Shown: piece after piece, positions 35,058 through 44,115 of the stretch
How positions within the stretch are numbered: the stretch's first letter is position 1
Layout of the letters: each line of letters begins with the position of its first letter
Assembly: GCF_019039035.1 (NCBI RefSeq)
Contig: NZ_JAHNZT010000007.1
Span: 124,001 to 188,000, forward strand
Direction of reading: 5' to 3'
DNA from: Citreicoccus inhibens
Lineage (GTDB): Bacteria; Myxococcota; Myxococcia; Myxococcales; Myxococcaceae
DNA length: 64,000 bases
Notes under the pieces: model-generated
Seen by the model: the letters and a program-made list of their open reading frames with translations, nothing else
What the model was told of the DNA's origin: nothing
The model's database searches: none
Position numbers and translations under genes: made by a program

Positions 35058-36440
35058 TCAGGAATACAACTTTCGCGCGAGCACCTGGAACGCCTGCCCA
35101 CTCTCGCGCGCCAGCGCATGGTGGCCATTGCTCACCACGCTGCGACCCGCGACCACGACGTCGCGGATCGCCCCCGACGACGCGCCGAACATGATGCCGG
35201 GCAGCAATGACGTGGGGTCGGCCCCCACCAGGGACGGGTGCTCCAGGTCCACGGTGAAGAAGTCCGCCGGACGCCCCGGCTCCAACTTCCCCGTGCGCAT
35301 TCCCAAGCTCCGCGCCCCCTCCACCGTCGCCATGTCGAGCAGCCGCGACGCCAACCCGTCCATCGTGCCCGAGCCCGGGTCCAGCACCGCGCGGCGCAAG
35401 CGGGCGAGCCTCAAGTGCTGCTCCACCTGCCGCGCCTCGTCCAGCAAGTCGACAATCGTCTGACTGTCCGAGCCGAAGCTCACGTGCGCGCCCGCCGCCA
35501 CCAGAGCGTCCGCGGGCACGATGCCGTCTCCCAGGTTGCGCTCGGTGGACGGGCACGCGCACACCGTGGACTTGGACTGCCCCAGCATCGAGACCTCCTC
35601 GTCCGTCAGGTGCACACCATGCACGGCCGTGAACGAGGGCCCCAGCAAGCCCACGTCCGCCAGCAACTCCGTGGGCCGGCGTCCATGCTCGGCCAGCGAG
35701 GCTTCAATCTCCTTGGGCTGCTCCGCCACGTGCATGTGCACCGGCATGCCACGCGGACTCGACCGCGCCAGCGCCTCCAGCCAGGCGCGTGGCACCGCGC
35801 GGACACTGTGCGGCGCCAGCCCCACGCTCACCGCGGAGTCTGCGCGCGCGGCGCTCGCCAGCGCCTCGGTGGTGGACAGGAAGGTGTCCACGTCCGGGTC
35901 GATGAAGCGACGCTGGCGCGGATTGGGGGGCACGCCGTGGCCCGCGCGCGCGTAGCCCACGCGCAACAGGCAGATGCGCAGCCCCACGTCCCGGGCCGCG
36001 CGGATGACCGCGTGCGCCAGTTCGTTGCGGTCCACATAGGGCGTGCCGTCTGGCTGGTGGTGGACGTAGTGGAACTCCCCCACCGAGGTGATGCCCGCCA
36101 GCGCCATCTCCAGGAAGACCTGTCGCGACGCGACGTGGAGTTCCTCGGGCGACAGGGCCTCCGCCGCGCGGTACATCGCCTCGCGCCAGGACCAGAAGTC
36201 ATCCTGTCCACGTCCTCCGGCCACGTACTCCGTGCGGCCTCGGATGAGCCGCTGGAAGGCATGCGAGTGGCCGTTCACGAGCCCCGGCAACAGCGCGCGC
36301 CCCGGCAGGCGAACCACGCGAGCCCCAGGCCCCGCGTCCGCGAGGATGTCTCCCTGGGCGCTCACGGCCAGGGAGCGGCCCGCCTGGAGGCGACCTTCGG
36401 TGTAGAGGAAATCCGGCTGGTAGACGGTGATGTCGCTCAC
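35058..36440 (-). CDS. hutF: formimidoylglutamate deiminase HutF
   Basis: This 460-residue enzyme belongs to the metal-dependent amidohydrolase superfamily and looks like HutF, which deiminates N-formimidoyl-L-glutamate to N-formyl-L-glutamate in the five-step histidine degradation route. The HxH zinc motif is NGHSHAFQR (His58, His60). The HutF-typical ITSVGEFHYVHHQPDG region follows, then PVHMHVAEQ, and the catalytic Asp in SFGSDSQT. Length is normal. No hutH, hutU, hutI or hutG is in the window, so the pathway must be elsewhere if complete. It is separated by 57 bases from the upstream ferritin-like gene, on the same strand. Confidence 0.9.
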   Translation of the reverse strand: MSDITVYQPDFLYTEGRLQAGRSLAVSAQGDILADAGPGARVVRLPGRALLPGLVNGHSHAFQRLIRGRTEYVAGGRGQDDFWSWREAMYRAAEALSPEELHVASRQVFLEMALAGITSVGEFHYVHHQPDGTPYVDRNELAHAVIRAARDVGLRICLLRVGYARAGHGVPPNPRQRRFIDPDVDTFLSTTEALASAARADSAVSVGLAPHSVRAVPRAWLEALARSSPRGMPVHMHVAEQPKEIEASLAEHGRRPTELLADVGLLGPSFTAVHGVHLTDEEVSMLGQSKSTVCACPSTERNLGDGIVPADALVAAGAHVSFGSDSQTIVDLLDEARQVEQHLRLARLRRAVLDPGSGTMDGLASRLLDMATVEGARSLGMRTGKLEPGRPADFFTVDLEHPSLVGADPTSLLPGIMFGASSGAIRDVVVAGRSVVSNGHHALARESGQAFQVLARKLYS

Positions 36441-36497
36441 GCGCGGCAGCGTATGCCAGGGCCTGGGGCCGCGCAGCAGCGGCGCGCGCCGGGAACG

Positions 36498-36983
36498 TCA
36501 GGCGCTTGCTTCTTCGCCCTCCGCGGCCGGGGCCCGCTCTCGCTCCCAGGGGCGGGTGCGCACCGCGTCCCGAATCCACAACACGTGGCGTCGCTCGTCC
36601 TCGCGGTGCTTCTCGATGAGGCCCCGGACCGCGGGACTCCAATCGAAGCGCAGCGCGAGCTCATAGGCGCGGTTGGAGTACTCCTCGTTGCCGAGCATGG
36701 CCACCAGCGCGGCCTCGGTGCCCATCATGCTCGTCATCGCGGTGAGGCCCTTCATCGCCGTCCCCTTGAGGTCCGGCCGCAGCGCCAGGGGTTCACCGCC
36801 AAACTGGAGGATGACGGCGTTCAAGTCCTGCACGTGCCGAGCGTGGTCGATGCGGAAGTCGTTGAGACGCTCACGAACCAGCTGCTCGGCGATGCGGGAG
36901 ATGGCTGCGTCATAGGCACCCACGGCATCCGCGTCGAGCTGGGCCAGGCTGCGCAGTCGGGCCACTTCGGACTTTTCGGCCAT
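36498..36983 (-). CDS. ferritin-like domain protein (DUF2383-like)
   Basis: This 161-residue cytosolic protein is a four-helix bundle of the ferritin-like superfamily. Candidate metal ligands are spread over the helices: LDADAVGAYDAA, IDHARHVQDL, NEEYSNRAYE and HREDERRHVLW, the last giving the E-x-x-H pattern. It resembles DUF2383-type proteins more than storage ferritins or Dps. It may bind a di-iron or single-metal centre, perhaps in stress protection. I chose ATG 36983 with AAGGAG 6 bases upstream, although a GTG just before it is possible. It is upstream of hutF in the same direction, with no clear functional link. Confidence 0.75.
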   Translation of the reverse strand: MAEKSEVARLRSLAQLDADAVGAYDAAISRIAEQLVRERLNDFRIDHARHVQDLNAVILQFGGEPLALRPDLKGTAMKGLTAMTSMMGTEAALVAMLGNEEYSNRAYELALRFDWSPAVRGLIEKHREDERRHVLWIRDAVRTRPWERERAPAAEGEEASA

Positions 36984-37377
36984 CACCCACTCCTTCTCGT
37001 CAGCTCATCCAGGCCCTCAGGCTCTCGACAATGTGAGGAGCCAGCAGCACACGGCCAACCCTCCCGCGAGGGCCAGACTCAGGTCGGCCCAGGGCCTGGC
37101 GGCCGAGCGGGATGGGCAGGCAGGCCCGCCCCCATCCGCGTCAGCGGCGAGCCTGGAGGCAAGCGCCCTTGCGTTGCGAGGCCCCCCGAACAGCTGAACC
37201 ACGGTGCCGCCACGACCCGCGCGCGACGAAGGAACCCGCGCATCGCGGCACGCACTCTGAGCTGCGGGCGCATCAACCCAGAACGCCCCGGAATCCCCGT
37301 GAGCGAGCCGAGCGTGGGGCGGCGCGTGACATCCCACCGTGCATGCCCCGGGGCCGCGTGTTACTCCCGCGCCGCGC
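36984..37377. other. 394-base gap without a convincing gene
   Basis: This is the divergent region between the ferritin-like gene and the exporter gene. Short open frames exist on both strands, but their arginine/proline/alanine-rich products and lack of ribosome sites mark them as chance. I see no tRNA, clear hairpin terminator or repeat here. Confidence 0.5.
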
Positions 37378-38349
37378 ATGTCTGCCTCCACCGCCGGGGG
37401 GCCCGCGAAGTCCGCGAGCCCGATGAAGATCGCTTTCGCCTACTGCATCTGCTTCCTCTTGTGGGGCTCGACCTGGGCCGTGGTGAAGGTGGGGTTGCAG
37501 GACCTGCCGCCCCTGCGCTTCGTGGGCACGCGCATGCTGGTGGCGGGGCTGGCGCTGCTGCCGTTCGCGCGAGCGGGCGGGGCGGCGCTCGATGCCCGCA
37601 CGGGCTGGCGCATCGTGGGACTGGGGCTGCTACAGCTCACCATCCCCTTCGGCTTCCTCTTCATCGCGCAGCAGTGGATTCCCTCGAGTTGGTCCGCGCT
37701 GCTCTTCTCCACGTTCCCGGTGTGGCTGCTGCTCGTGGGGCGCGTGCTCATGCCGGACCAGCCGCTGACCGCGCGCAAGTTGGTGGCCGCGGGCCTGGGG
37801 CTCGCGGGCGTGGTGGTGCTCCAGCACACGCAGCTCGGCTCGCTGAACATGTCGGGCACGGCGCTTCTGGGCGGCCTCATCACCCTGGTGGCCGCGGCGC
37901 TCGTCGCGGTGGCCAACGTGCTGGTGCGTCAGCACATGAGCCATGTCCCTCCGCACGTGCTCGTCTTCGGGCAAGCGCTGAGCAGCGGCGTGCTGCTCCT
38001 GGGCGCCGCCGCGCTCTTCGAGCAGGGGCAGCCCGCGCACTGGACGCCTCGGGCCATTGGCGCGCTGCTCTACCTGGCGCTGGGCGGAACGGTGCTGACG
38101 TATCAGTGTCTGTATTGGCTGCTGCCGCGCATCTCGCTCACCGCGCTGGGCGCCATGGCCCTGCTGGACACGCTGGTGGCGGTGGGGCTGGGCGTGGTGG
38201 TGCTGGATGAGCCGCTCACGTCCTCACTGCTGGTGGGCGGGGTGCTCATCCTCACCAGCGCGGCGCTGGCCAATCGCGCGGCGCCCGAGGCCCACGCGGC
38301 TCCGGCGGAGCCCCCCGCCTCGGAGCGCGCGGAGGTCTCGGGGACCTAG
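37378..38349 (+). CDS. EamA/DMT superfamily transporter
   Basis: This 323-residue inner-membrane protein has ten hydrophobic helices arranged as two EamA repeats, the drug/metabolite transporter layout. The first repeat starts FAYCICFLLWGSTWAVVKVG with the usual W-G-S-T-W pattern and PPLRFVGTRMLVAG. The second includes LGGTVLTYQCLYWLLPRISL and ends VVVLDEPLTSSLLVGGVLI. The family exports amino acids, drugs or other metabolites; the substrate cannot be told. ATG 37378 was chosen, but ATG 37423 nearer the first helix is a serious alternative, since neither has a good ribosome site. Its stop overlaps the stop of the convergent SpoIIAA-like gene. Confidence 0.85.
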   Translation: MSASTAGGPAKSASPMKIAFAYCICFLLWGSTWAVVKVGLQDLPPLRFVGTRMLVAGLALLPFARAGGAALDARTGWRIVGLGLLQLTIPFGFLFIAQQWIPSSWSALLFSTFPVWLLLVGRVLMPDQPLTARKLVAAGLGLAGVVVLQHTQLGSLNMSGTALLGGLITLVAAALVAVANVLVRQHMSHVPPHVLVFGQALSSGVLLLGAAALFEQGQPAHWTPRAIGALLYLALGGTVLTYQCLYWLLPRISLTALGAMALLDTLVAVGLGVVVLDEPLTSSLLVGGVLILTSAALANRAAPEAHAAPAEPPASERAEVSGT

Positions 38350-38765
38350 CCCGTCTTCTGCTGTGGCGCCCGCCGCGCGCGGTGGGCGGCGATCCACTCG
38401 CGGGCCTGCTCGGCCGTGTCCGCGTAGTGGACGTCATGTGGCTCGTTGCCGTTGAGCATGGACGCGACGGTGAGGCTCTTGGTCGCGGCCTTCTGCTCCA
38501 GCCCCGCCCCGATGTAGACGATGGCGTGGAACCACCGCGCCTTCGAGTGCTCCACCAGGTACTTGCGTGACTCCGGGCTGAGCATCGAGTTGCCGATGTC
38601 CGCCGCCAGGTAGAAGCGCTGACGCTCCCCCAGCTCCCGGTAGATGCCCACCGACCAACGCGAGCACTCCTCGTCGGTCGGGCCATTGAACCGTGCCCAG
38701 AGAATGTCCGGAGCCTCGAACCAGGCCCGGTGTCCCCCCAAGGTCCACTCCCGCTGCTCGTCCAT
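38346..38765 (-). CDS. SpoIIAA/STAS-like protein
   Basis: This 139-residue soluble protein has the alpha/beta pattern of SpoIIAA-like (STAS-related) domains: a strand pair WTLGGHRAWFEAPDILWARF, helix CSRWSVGIYRELGERQRF, strand LAADIGNSMLSPESRKY, and FHAIVYIGAGL. There is no clear phosphorylatable serine motif of anti-anti-sigma factors. Many stand-alone homologues in myxobacteria are uncharacterised. ATG 38765 was chosen with GGGGTGG just upstream; GTG 38780 is an alternative. It is convergent with the exporter gene. Confidence 0.65.
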   Translation of the reverse strand: MDEQREWTLGGHRAWFEAPDILWARFNGPTDEECSRWSVGIYRELGERQRFYLAADIGNSMLSPESRKYLVEHSKARWFHAIVYIGAGLEQKAATKSLTVASMLNGNEPHDVHYADTAEQAREWIAAHRARRAPQQKTG

Positions 38766-38844
38766 GTCCACCCCCGTCACTGTTCAGGCGGGCGCAGCAT
38801 AGACACAGCGACCGGACGACACCCAGTGCCGCCCGGTCGGATGT

Positions 38845-41800
38845 CTAGAATTCGAAGGGCAACGGCAGGACGAACGCGGTGCCATTCTGCGTCCCGGTGC
38901 GATAGCTCCGCGACGCGCCCATGACGACCACGGCCGCCTGCGTTCCACTCACGGGCGCCAGCGAGAGCGACTGGCCCAGCATGCCGCGCTCCGCCGCGTC
39001 GCCCACCACCGTGAGGAACGGAGAGAGCGCGCCCGAGGACTGAGGGCCGCCCGCGTAGAAGAACACCGCGCCGCCGCCATCCGACGCCACCGAGGCGCCC
39101 GTCGCGCCGACGATGAGGTCCGGCACGCCGTCTCCCGTGAGGTCCTTGCCGCCCGCCAGCGACGCGCCGAAGCCCACCGCGCGCGAGCGATGCACCAGCG
39201 TGGTGGGCGACAGTCGATCATCCAGCGCGGACACCAAGGCCTCGGTCGCGGAGGTGGGCCGCAAGCTCACGAGCGGCGAAACGTCCAGGAGCAGCACCGC
39301 GGGCTGCGTCACGCCATTCACCGGGATGCTCGCGGCGCTCACGGCCAGGTAGTCCCGCGTGCCGCCCAGGAAGCGGCCCGCGCGCGTCGTGGCCACGCCC
39401 AGTCCGAGCATGTTCAGGTTCACCTCTCCGTCTCCGGCCACGCGGACCATGGACGGCTGCGTGCGACCACCGCACTTCGTGCCTCCGGCGTCGTAGCCAA
39501 AGAGGATGACGATGCCGGAGCGCGAGCCATCCGAGTACCGCCACGACACCTCGGAACAGCCGTCTCCATCCAGGTCTCCCAGCGCCGCGGGCGCGGAGGT
39601 CTGCTGCGCGGACGTGGGCCACGTGTAGACGGGGTCACACCCCATGGTCAGCTTCGCCAGCGTGGCGTCATCCGGAGCGCGGCCCAGATACAAGTCGAAG
39701 CCCTTGTCGCGCAGCACGCCCAGGTCTTCCTTGCCGTCCCCGTTGAAGTCGAAGCCGCCCACCACGCCTCGGCCGATGCTGGCGCGCTTGCACTTCGCAT
39801 CCGTGTCCGGCGTGCAGCCCGCGATGAGCGTGGGCGCCCACAGCCGATAGGCCGCGGTGAACGAGCCATCCGCTTGTCCCAGTGACACCAACACGCCGCC
39901 CACCGACTGCGTGCTCGCGGCCACGCACTCGGGCCGCACCTGCGCGTAGGCGTCTCGCTCCGCGGCCGCTGAGTTCATCCCGGGCGCGACGAACGTCGGC
40001 GCGCTCATCACCAGGTCCTTGCGCCCATCGCCGTTGAAGTCGGTGAACGTGACGTCCGTGCCCACGCTCCTGCCGCGCGTCAGCGGCGCACCCGCGCCCT
40101 CCCCCGCCACCGTGGGCGTGGTGGGCGTGGCCACGTTGAACGCATACGCCCGGCCCACGGACAGGTCCGCGCCGTCCCCGTTGACGCCCGGGCCCGAGAA
40201 GCCCGGCGCGCCCACCACCGCCACGGTGCGGTCACCCGGCAGGCGCGCCACCGCCACCGCCTCGCCGTAGCGCTCCACGCTCGACTTCGCCGGCACGGGG
40301 ATGCCCGTGCGCGTCCACTCCGCGAGCGACGCGCCCGCGCGCTGGAAGACGTCCACCCGGCCCGTGAAGGCGCCTTGGTCCGACGAGGCCCGTCCCGCGA
40401 AGCCCACCAGCGAGGGCGCGCTCGAAGGACCGAGGACCGCGAGCCCCGCGCCGAGCACCTCCGCCTTCGCCGCGCCTCCCAGCGAAGCGAGGGGCTTGTT
40501 GAGCGTGCTGCCCTTGGTCAGCGTGGCCAGCGGGAATGCGAGCACGCGGCCCGCGCTGCCCAGCGTGGTGGTGCCCGCCATCGCCGTCCCGTAGGGCGCA
40601 CCCAAGAGCAGCTCGGGCCCGGCTACGCCGTCCACGTCCATCACGGCCCAGCTGCGGCCCGCGTTGATGGACTTCACGTCGCCGTAGATGCGCGCATAGG
40701 CGGCATCACGCGTGAGCTGCACCGGCGTGGCCGCGGCCTCGCCCGTGGGCGTCAGGCCGGTCAGGTCGAACAGGAACGCACCGCCCGAGTCGGCGCCGGA
40801 CTGGACGCCGCCGGTCGTGCGCAGGTCGGGTGAGTCCGCGCGATCCGCCAGCACCAGCAGGAGCGGCGGACGCGAGCCCTCTCCCGGAATGACGCCCAGC
40901 CGCCACGTGCCCTCGTTGGCGAGCCCCTCCGTGAGGTTCGAGGGCAGCACGTACACATCCGGCGTGGCGTTGAAGCGCGAGCCCGAGGCCCGCGCGAAGA
41001 AGACGGAGACGGAGATCTGCTGTCCGCCCAGGCTGCCATCCGCGTTGTACCGCGAGGTCTTGCCGAGCGCGGCGAGGTCCGGCCGCCCGTCGTTGTTGAA
41101 GTCCGCCATCACCACCGCGCGGCCCAGGTCCGTGTTGCTGCGGGCCACCAGCCCGCCCGCCTGCGTGAGGTCCGTGCCCCCGAGCCGCACCGCCGGCAGG
41201 TCCGGGATGGGCTTGCCCCGCTCCAGCACGAAGAAGTCCACCACGCCGCGCTTGCTGATCGTCGAGGTCGCCGCGAGGTCCCCCACCGGCGAACCCACGA
41301 GCAAGTCCAGGTCGCCATCACCATCCACGTCCGCGATGGCCAGCCCCGTGCCGAAGCCGCCGCGCCCCAGCCCCGTGAGCGGACCGCGCATCAGCTGCGG
41401 CTCCCCTGACTTGAAGGTGTAGAGGTAGACCGCGCCCGAGTCGCCCACCGTCACGTCCGCGCCCGGCGAGGACACGGCCAGCTCCGCGCGGCCATCTCCG
41501 TCCAGGTCGCCCGCCGCGAGCATGTCGCCAAACAGCGCCGTGTCCGAGTCGCCCGACAGCACCCACGTGGGCTTCGCCGGCAACCCCGATGCGGTCCCCT
41601 TGAAGATGAAGACCGCGCCGCCCGAGGGGCGCGACAGGTCGCTCTCACGCTGTCCCACCGCGAGGTCCAACGTGCCATCTCCGTCGAAGTCCGCGGTGAG
41701 CAGCGTGGCCGCGTCCGACAGGCGGCCATGCGGCTGCGTGGGGCGGATGAGCTCGGTGAGCACGCGCACGGACACGTTCGTCACGTCCTGGGTGAACCGG

Positions 41801-42558
41801 TCCTCCGCCTTCAACACCGTCACGCCCGAGGCGCTCGCCTCCACGCTGAGGCGCCCCTCCGCGATGACGCCGGGGCCCGACACCTTCGTCCAGGTCACGG
41901 TGTCACTGCCCCCCCGCGTGGCCAGCGGCACGGAGCCGCCCGCGGGCAGGGCCAGGAAGCCCGGGTCTCCCACGAGCTTCGCGTCCGGACGCACGTCGTA
42001 CTGGAGCAGGACCTCGTCGCCCGTCTGCGCGTCGCGCACGGAGACCAGGTCGAGCCCCGTGCCAGCGCCCGCCGTGTAGACACCGTCCGCCGTGAGCGTG
42101 GCGCCCGAGCCCGACTTCACCAGCGAATACGTGGGCGAGCCCACCAGGCCCGACACCTCGACCTTGAACGACGTGGCCGGGCGCACCGCCGCGCGCGCGG
42201 GCGCGACGTTGAACGACGCCACCACCTTCACCGCCGCGCTCACGTCTCCCGCGCACACGGCGTCCTGGGCGACGAGCACGTCATTGCCGGGCGTGGCGCC
42301 CGCCACGAACCGGTCCCCGCGCACCTCGCCGGACGAGCCGCCCGGCATCACCACGAACCGGTAATGGCCGCTGCCGCCCGACGCGGAGAGCACCACCACG
42401 CCCCCCACGCGCACGTTCGCGGGCTCGGCGGTGAGCTTCATCGGAGCCAGTCCATCACAGGGGCTGGCGTAGGGGACTTCCGCCGCCGGCTCGAGCCCGT
42501 CTCGACAGCCCACGGCCAGCAACGCGAGGAGGGGGGCCGCGCGGGTGATTCGCTTCAT
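38845..42558 (-). CDS. large FG-GAP repeat lipoprotein
   Basis: This 1237-residue lipoprotein has a signal and lipobox (LLALLAVGC, Cys18). An Ig-like N-terminal part (about 35-300) is followed by many FG-GAP/integrin-alpha-like repeats with calcium-loop motifs: DFDGDGTLDLAVG, DLDGDGRAELAVS, DVDGDGDLDLLVG, DFNNDGRPDLAAL, DFNGDGRKDLVMS, DFNGDGKEDLGVL and DLTGDGVPDLIVG. Together these should form one or more seven-bladed beta-propellers anchored in the outer membrane and exposed to the periplasm or surface. It is the last gene of a five-gene exported operon, 28 bases after the CxxCH lipoprotein gene. Binding partner unknown. The upstream open frame of 54 codons was rejected because it lacks a signal. 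Confidence 0.85.
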   Translation of the reverse strand: MKRITRAAPLLALLAVGCRDGLEPAAEVPYASPCDGLAPMKLTAEPANVRVGGVVVLSASGGSGHYRFVVMPGGSSGEVRGDRFVAGATPGNDVLVAQDAVCAGDVSAAVKVVASFNVAPARAAVRPATSFKVEVSGLVGSPTYSLVKSGSGATLTADGVYTAGAGTGLDLVSVRDAQTGDEVLLQYDVRPDAKLVGDPGFLALPAGGSVPLATRGGSDTVTWTKVSGPGVIAEGRLSVEASASGVTVLKAEDRFTQDVTNVSVRVLTELIRPTQPHGRLSDAATLLTADFDGDGTLDLAVGQRESDLSRPSGGAVFIFKGTASGLPAKPTWVLSGDSDTALFGDMLAAGDLDGDGRAELAVSSPGADVTVGDSGAVYLYTFKSGEPQLMRGPLTGLGRGGFGTGLAIADVDGDGDLDLLVGSPVGDLAATSTISKRGVVDFFVLERGKPIPDLPAVRLGGTDLTQAGGLVARSNTDLGRAVVMADFNNDGRPDLAALGKTSRYNADGSLGGQQISVSVFFARASGSRFNATPDVYVLPSNLTEGLANEGTWRLGVIPGEGSRPPLLLVLADRADSPDLRTTGGVQSGADSGGAFLFDLTGLTPTGEAAATPVQLTRDAAYARIYGDVKSINAGRSWAVMDVDGVAGPELLLGAPYGTAMAGTTTLGSAGRVLAFPLATLTKGSTLNKPLASLGGAAKAEVLGAGLAVLGPSSAPSLVGFAGRASSDQGAFTGRVDVFQRAGASLAEWTRTGIPVPAKSSVERYGEAVAVARLPGDRTVAVVGAPGFSGPGVNGDGADLSVGRAYAFNVATPTTPTVAGEGAGAPLTRGRSVGTDVTFTDFNGDGRKDLVMSAPTFVAPGMNSAAAERDAYAQVRPECVAASTQSVGGVLVSLGQADGSFTAAYRLWAPTLIAGCTPDTDAKCKRASIGRGVVGGFDFNGDGKEDLGVLRDKGFDLYLGRAPDDATLAKLTMGCDPVYTWPTSAQQTSAPAALGDLDGDGCSEVSWRYSDGSRSGIVILFGYDAGGTKCGGRTQPSMVRVAGDGEVNLNMLGLGVATTRAGRFLGGTRDYLAVSAASIPVNGVTQPAVLLLDVSPLVSLRPTSATEALVSALDDRLSPTTLVHRSRAVGFGASLAGGKDLTGDGVPDLIVGATGASVASDGGGAVFFYAGGPQSSGALSPFLTVVGDAAERGMLGQSLSLAPVSGTQAAVVVMGASRSYRTGTQNGTAFVLPLPFEF

Positions 42559-42586
42559 GGTGAGGAGCCTCGAGAATGCGGAGACG

Positions 42587-44110
42587 TCAGGGCTGCGCGC
42601 CGGAGGCAGCCCAGCGCTGGATGAGGGAGATCTGCTGCGGATCCATCGGGCCGTCCGCGGGCATGCGCTGGTCGCGCACCGCCGCGGTGATGAGGGCCGC
42701 GTTCTCCTTCCACAGCGCATAGGTGTTCAGCGGCCGACCCGGGCCCGTGGTGTGGCACTTCGCGCACCGCGACTCGTGCAGGGGACGGATGTCCTTGTCC
42801 CAGCTCAGCGCCACCGTGTTGAGCGGCTGGTAGCTGAACGGCACCGAGCGGCGCGCCTCCGAGCCATCCGCGAACCGGGCCACCACGCCGAGCGTGTGCA
42901 TGCCGGGGGTCAGCGCGGAGAGCGAATACGCCTTGGGCGTGCCGTCCGTCTCCATGCCGCCGAGGCTGTAGTCGGGCGCGGGCGCGGGGACCTCCGCGTC
43001 ACCGAGTTGGAAGAAGACGCTCGCGCCCGCGGCGCCCGGAGGCAGCACCGCGCGCACCACCAGCCCGTCCTCCACCACGAGCATGCCCTGGTTCATGCCC
43101 GTGACCCGAGGCGCGGGCGAGGGGCTCAGCGCCACGGTGTCCTCGCCCAGGCGAACCCAGGCGCAGCCGCTCTCATCCACCGCCAGGAACGTCACGGTGT
43201 TCGCGTCCACGTCGCTGGCCGTTCCCCAGGTGTTGGCGTCCGCGTCGTAGAGCAGCAGCTCCGCGCCGGCCTTCGCCCAGAGGAAGCGCCCCGCGGCGTG
43301 CACCTCCGTGGGCAGCGTGGACAGCGCCACGCTCTGCCATCCGTTCTTCAGGTAGTGCAGGAGGCGCTCGGTGGTGAGCACCCACGGCTCGCCGGAGGTG
43401 CCCACCCCCGGCCCCAGCCCGGCCACCGCCGTGACAATCTCCCCCTGCTTCAAGGGGATGTCCGTGCCCATCACGCGGTACGCATTGGCGCCCGCCGCCA
43501 CCGCCACCGCCAGCGTCTGCTGGCGCAGGAACAACAGGCCGGACGTGCCATCCGCGGTCGGCGCCGCCGCCAGCGACACCACGTCATCGAGCGAGCGGCC
43601 ATTCACCTTCAGCTCGGACAGCACGCCGCCCTGGAGCCGGTACAGCCCCTGAGGGTGCGCCAGCCACACGGCGCCGTCCGCCGTCTGGGCCGTGCCTCGC
43701 AGGCCCGACGTGAAGGGCGCGCCCCACGGCGCCGCGAGCAACCAGCCGCTCTCGGCGAGGAACAAGCCGTTGGAGGTCTCGGCCAGCGCGGAGTGAGGCC
43801 CCAGCCGATGGACGGCGAGCACGGTGCCCACGGGGCCCGGGTTGGCCGGGTGGGCCTCCAGCGGCGCGCGCGAGCCATCCAAGCGCAGTCGCACGGCGGT
43901 GCCATCGGACGCGACGAAGATGCCGCCTCCCGACTGGTCCGCGAAGGACGTGACCGCGCTCACGCCCTGCGTCGCCTTCACCTGCGTGGGGGTGAAGGCG
44001 ACGGGGCGGATGGTTTCCGTCGTGGGAGTGTCCTCGCAGGCGGTCAGCACCACCCCGGCGGACAAGAGAAGAGAGACGAGGACGGGACGGACGAAGGAAT
44101 GAGCGGGCAT
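42587..44110 (-). CDS. propeller-like lipoprotein with C-terminal haem-binding CxxCH domain
   Basis: This 507-residue lipoprotein has a signal and lipobox (VVLTAC). The long middle part has repeated short strands with glycine and tryptophan, such as GGIFVASDGTAVRLRLDG and TAQTADGAVWLAHPQGLYRL, typical of two-component-regulator/SMP-30-like propeller blades. The last 75 residues contain LHESRCAKCHTTG with a single CxxCH haem site and DQRMPADGPMDPQQISLIQRW. In this segment, the Met may be the sixth ligand, as in planctomycete-type cytochrome c domains. It lies 5 bases after the DUF1501 gene and is surely co-transcribed. It could pass electrons for, or sense, the DUF1501/DUF1592 partners. Function unknown. 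Confidence 0.78.
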   Translation of the reverse strand: MPAHSFVRPVLVSLLLSAGVVLTACEDTPTTETIRPVAFTPTQVKATQGVSAVTSFADQSGGGIFVASDGTAVRLRLDGSRAPLEAHPANPGPVGTVLAVHRLGPHSALAETSNGLFLAESGWLLAAPWGAPFTSGLRGTAQTADGAVWLAHPQGLYRLQGGVLSELKVNGRSLDDVVSLAAAPTADGTSGLLFLRQQTLAVAVAAGANAYRVMGTDIPLKQGEIVTAVAGLGPGVGTSGEPWVLTTERLLHYLKNGWQSVALSTLPTEVHAAGRFLWAKAGAELLLYDADANTWGTASDVDANTVTFLAVDESGCAWVRLGEDTVALSPSPAPRVTGMNQGMLVVEDGLVVRAVLPPGAAGASVFFQLGDAEVPAPAPDYSLGGMETDGTPKAYSLSALTPGMHTLGVVARFADGSEARRSVPFSYQPLNTVALSWDKDIRPLHESRCAKCHTTGPGRPLNTYALWKENAALITAAVRDQRMPADGPMDPQQISLIQRWAASGAQP

Positions 44111-44115
44111 CTCGG

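Noticed and set aside
37017-37391. A 124-codon minus-strand frame in the ferritin/exporter gap, ending in a hydrophobic stretch
   Set aside because: No ribosome site, poor composition, and overlap with the exporter start. A single terminal hydrophobic run is weak evidence.
35238-38210. A 990-codon open frame on the plus strand opposite hutF and across the ferritin-like and exporter genes
   Set aside because: Its product is Arg/His/Ala/Pro-rich without any domain, it lies antisense to well-conserved genes, and long open antisense frames are expected at this GC content.
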